DNA of 64,000 bases from positions 4,279,001-4,343,000 of the forward strand of contig NZ_CP103300.1 of assembly GCF_025562755.1 (NCBI RefSeq), written 5' to 3'. Each line of letters opens with the position of its first letter. The stretch's first letter is position 1. Position numbers and translations under genes: made by a program. Source of the DNA: Endozoicomonas euniceicola. Lineage in GTDB: Bacteria > Pseudomonadota > Gammaproteobacteria > Pseudomonadales > Endozoicomonadaceae. Below the pieces are notes generated by a model. It searched no databases and had not been told where the DNA came from. It saw only the letters and a list, made by a program, of their open reading frames with translations. This document shows positions 62,080-64,000 of the stretch, piece after piece.

Positions 62080-62943
62080 TTCAAGAAAAAGCATGGCAAG
62101 CAAAGTAGCTACCATTGTACGTCTGTCTCTGTGGGCGATAACTGGATAAAAATCCCCAAGTGCAAGCCCATAAGGGCTAAAGTGCATCGTGAAATAGTGG
62201 GTAAGGTGAAGTCTATCACCCTGAGCAGAACGCTAACCGGCAAGTATTTTGCCTCCATATTGGCTGATGATACCCAGGAACAACCAAAACAGATTGATAA
62301 TCTTGAAGCTAATCAGGTTGTCGGTGTTGATATGGGGATTACTGATCTGGCTATCACCAGTACCGGCCATAAGACTGGCAATCCTCGCTTTCTGAAAAAA
62401 GCACAACGTAACCTGAAAAGAAAACAACAGGCTCTATCTCGCTGCAAGAAAGGCTCAAAAGGTAGGCACAAAGCCCGTTTATTGGTGGCAAAGGCGCATG
62501 AGCGTGTAGCCTTTGCCCGTAATGATTTTCAGCATAAGCTATCAAAACAACTCATCGACGAAAACCAAGCGGTGATTGTGGAGACACTGAAAGTTAAAAA
62601 CATGCTCAAGAACAAGCGTCTTGCTCGTTCTATTGCTGATGCTGGCTGGCATTCACTGATAACCAAACTCGAATACAAGGCAAAGCAGGAAGGTAAACAT
62701 CTGGTGAAGATAGACCAGTGGTTTGCATCCTCTAAAACTTGCTCAGTCTGCGATTTGAAACAGGAAAAAATGCCATTGAGAATCCGATCATGGGAGTGTA
62801 GCTGTGGTGCTATCCATGACCGGGATATTAATGCAGCTCGCAATATCAAGAAGCAAGGCATATTGAAATTAAAGGCGGAAGGACTGTCCGTTTCTGCTGA
62901 TGGAGGCTTGCGTAAATCCGGCAGACTGTCGGTTGCTGCCTAA
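62080..62943 (+). pseudogene. tnpB: tnpB, 3' part (RuvC and zinc domains)
   Basis: After the target duplication the frame continues as KKKHGKQSS. The RuvC-like motifs are VVGVDMGITDLA (Asp), AVIVETLKVKNM (Glu) and CGAIHDRDINAARNI (Asp); the zinc ribbon is KTCSVCDLKQEKM ... WECSCG. Rejoined, TnpB would be about 390 aa with all catalytic residues. An ATG at 62047 gives an open frame of 298 codons, but its first 13 come from the IS end. Confidence 0.9.
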
Positions 62944-62984
62944 GAAATCAGAAGCCTCACCCGATAGGGTGGGGAGCAGTCACT
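62850..62984 (+). ncRNA. Possible omega RNA / transposon right-end RNA
   Basis: In IS200/IS605 elements the guide RNA for TnpB overlaps the tnpB 3' end and the right end. Here the tnpB tail is followed by the CCTCACCC-GATA-GGGTGGGG hairpin and the element end GAGCAGTCAC at about 62984. The guide would begin just after, in the vapB remnant. Boundaries are guesses from family knowledge. Confidence 0.4.
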
Positions 62985-63050
62985 GGACAGACCACTGGCT
63001 TTCAGAGCCTCTTCCATCAGCTGATCGTCAATAACGATATTGGTTCTCAT
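62985..63050 (-). pseudogene. 5' remnant of a vapB-type antitoxin gene
   Basis: From the ATG at 63050 the minus strand reads MRTNIVIDDQLMEEALKASG and then LSS, a clear VapB (DUF2191-type) N-terminus. It is cut by the right end of the IS200/IS605 element. The rest of vapB and its vapC partner are not on the other side of the element, so more than a simple insertion took place. Confidence 0.75.
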
Positions 63051-63300
63051 GATTATCACCAATGTGTATGATTATCTTTTATTTTGTGTATTGTAGCGCA
63101 CTTTACTGATTCTTCAGCAATACCCTCTGAAGTCGTTATTGCTGCGGACACTGCCGTAGCCTTTGTTCTCATCAAACGTCCGGGTATCCTTGCCTGTCTT
63201 CATATGCCAGTGCTTCAAAATAGATAGACTATTTTGTTTTTGTTGCTTTTCCCGGACAATAGGCACCCCGTTCCGACCGCTTGACTGACTTTACACATTT
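63051..63300. other. Gap between the vapB remnant and rsmE
   Basis: It holds the presumed old vapB promoter (AT-rich, 63055-63110), the second copy of the ~50-bp sequence at 63122-63174, and a minus-strand string of unknown origin (HWHMKTGKDTRTFDENKGYG). No complete gene. The rsmE promoter must lie at its right side. Confidence 0.4.
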
Positions 63301-64000
63301 ATGAATTTACTGTTGCTGACCCCTGACGACTTTGTATCTGACTCTCTGGTTAAACTGCAGGGGCGACAGTTGCAACACGTACTGAGCGTTCATCAGGCAA
63401 AGGAGGGTGACACGCTGCGGGTTGGTCTGGTCAACAGTCTGATGGGGGAAGGAATCATCACTGCTTTGTCGACTGATGCTATGGAAATGGATGTGACCCT
63501 GACAGAACAGCCGCCAGCGGCCTTGCCTCTCACCGTATTGTTGGCGCTGCCCAGGCCCAAGATGTTGAAACGCAGCCTTCAGCATCTAACCGCCCTTGGG
63601 GTGAAGCGCATAGTCTTAATGAACAGCTACCGGGTTGAAAAAAGCTTCTGGCAGTCGCCCTGGCTGTCGGAAGAAAAGGTTCATGAACAACTGGTGCTGG
63701 GGCTGGAGCAGGCTCGTGACACGGTATTGCCGGAAGTGATTCAGGAAAAACGCTTCAAACCGTTTGTGGAAGACCGGCTGCCCGGTATGGTCGCAGGCAA
63801 GCGGGGCATGGTGGCGCACCCGGTGGGAGGCATTTCCTGTCCACACCAGGTTTCGGATGAAGTGGTACTGGCGATTGGCCCGGAAGGTGGGTTTATACCT
63901 TACGAGGTTGAAAAGCTGGAGGAAGCGGGTTTTGAACGCATTCACCTAGGATCAAGGATTCTCAGGGTAGAAACGGCAGTAACGGCTATCACGTCGAAAC
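63301..64000 (+). CDS. rsmE: 16S rRNA (uracil-1498-N3)-methyltransferase RsmE (3' part outside window)
   Basis: 233 complete codons from the ATG at 63301; the family length is about 243, so only a few residues are missing. Motifs are RQLQHVLSVHQAKEGDTLRV, ALPRPKMLKRSLQHLTALGV and the SPOUT knot AIGPEGGFIPYEVEKLEEAG with LGSRILRVETAVTA. It methylates U1498 of 16S rRNA. In Pseudomonas it follows tatC directly. Confidence 0.93.
   Translation, partial: MNLLLLTPDDFVSDSLVKLQGRQLQHVLSVHQAKEGDTLRVGLVNSLMGEGIITALSTDAMEMDVTLTEQPPAALPLTVLLALPRPKMLKRSLQHLTALGVKRIVLMNSYRVEKSFWQSPWLSEEKVHEQLVLGLEQARDTVLPEVIQEKRFKPFVEDRLPGMVAGKRGMVAHPVGGISCPHQVSDEVVLAIGPEGGFIPYEVEKLEEAGFERIHLGSRILRVETAVTAITSK

Larger units (their letters stand above)
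59505..62984. mobile_element. IS200/IS605-family element with divergent tnpA and interrupted tnpB
   Basis: Left end: a CCTCGCCC-AATGC-GGGCGGGG hairpin (about 59518-59539) next to a GGAAGGC/GCCTTCC hairpin. Right end: a CCTCACCC-GATA-GGGTGGGG hairpin (about 62956-62974). tnpA (minus) and tnpB (plus) diverge from the middle. An IS1380-family element sits inside tnpB. Exact ends are not certain; no terminal inverted repeats are expected for this family. The right flank is a truncated vapB, the left flank is mqsA. Confidence 0.75.

Overview
The window looks like the chromosome of a host-associated marine gammaproteobacterium of the Oceanospirillales type, most plausibly Endozoicomonas or a close relative. 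This is inferred from gene order and content; no rRNA marker is present. The housekeeping blocks follow the order I recall from Pseudomonas: msbA-hldE beside a small kinase-like gene; argS-SPOR-hslV-hslU-DUF971; ubiE-ubiJ-ubiB-hisI-hisE-tatA-tatB-tatC and then rsmE. Between them lie eukaryotic-like secreted proteins, toxin-antitoxin genes, insertion sequences and decayed genes, which is typical of a symbiont or intracellular lifestyle.

Layout. 1-7.5 kb: a type I secretion ABC exporter (cut by the window edge), a secreted helical protein, and a glutamine synthetase-like / iron alcohol dehydrogenase / glutamine amidotransferase operon that looks like a gamma-glutamylation route for an amino alcohol or amine; then orphan genes and a GltS-like relic. 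7.5-15 kb: a secreted protein, a serine hydrolase, and a cobalamin group (adenosyltransferase, BtuF, BtuB). 15-23.4 kb: an acyl-CoA ligase, a tandemly duplicated small secreted protein whose duplication carried along a piece of the next gene (a CNNM/CorB-like transporter), rsuA, a DUF2057 protein, an FAD oxidoreductase and an aldo/keto reductase. 23.4-30.7 kb: hldE, msbA, a lipopolysaccharide-kinase-like gene, typA and a proline iminopeptidase.

The most notable locus is at 32.9-35.7 kb. A 253-residue protein carries, at identical numbering, the residues I recall for the radical lysine halogenase BesD (His137, Gly139, His204 plus the substrate-binding set). It overlaps an SHMT-like PLP enzyme and is divergent from a LysE/RhtB-type amino acid exporter. 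I read this as a candidate halogenated amino acid production and export system.

Two accessory blocks interrupt the conserved order. Between hslU and DUF971 (40.6-48.9 kb) lie a GNAT, a HigBA pair, a MOSC/ferredoxin-reductase/ferredoxin fusion, a decayed hydantoinase-DUF917 locus and a 1077-residue RING/TRAF zinc-finger protein with a Death-like C-terminus. Between tatC and rsmE (54.8-63.3 kb) lie a membrane protein, IS1595 and mqsRA debris framing two orphan genes (one a YopT-like C58 cysteine protease), an intact mqsA, and an IS200/IS605 element whose tnpB is split by an IS1380-family element with a perfect 5-bp target duplication. A family of TTGGCTG-heptamer elements is present in two inverted copies (10.9 and 23.3 kb).
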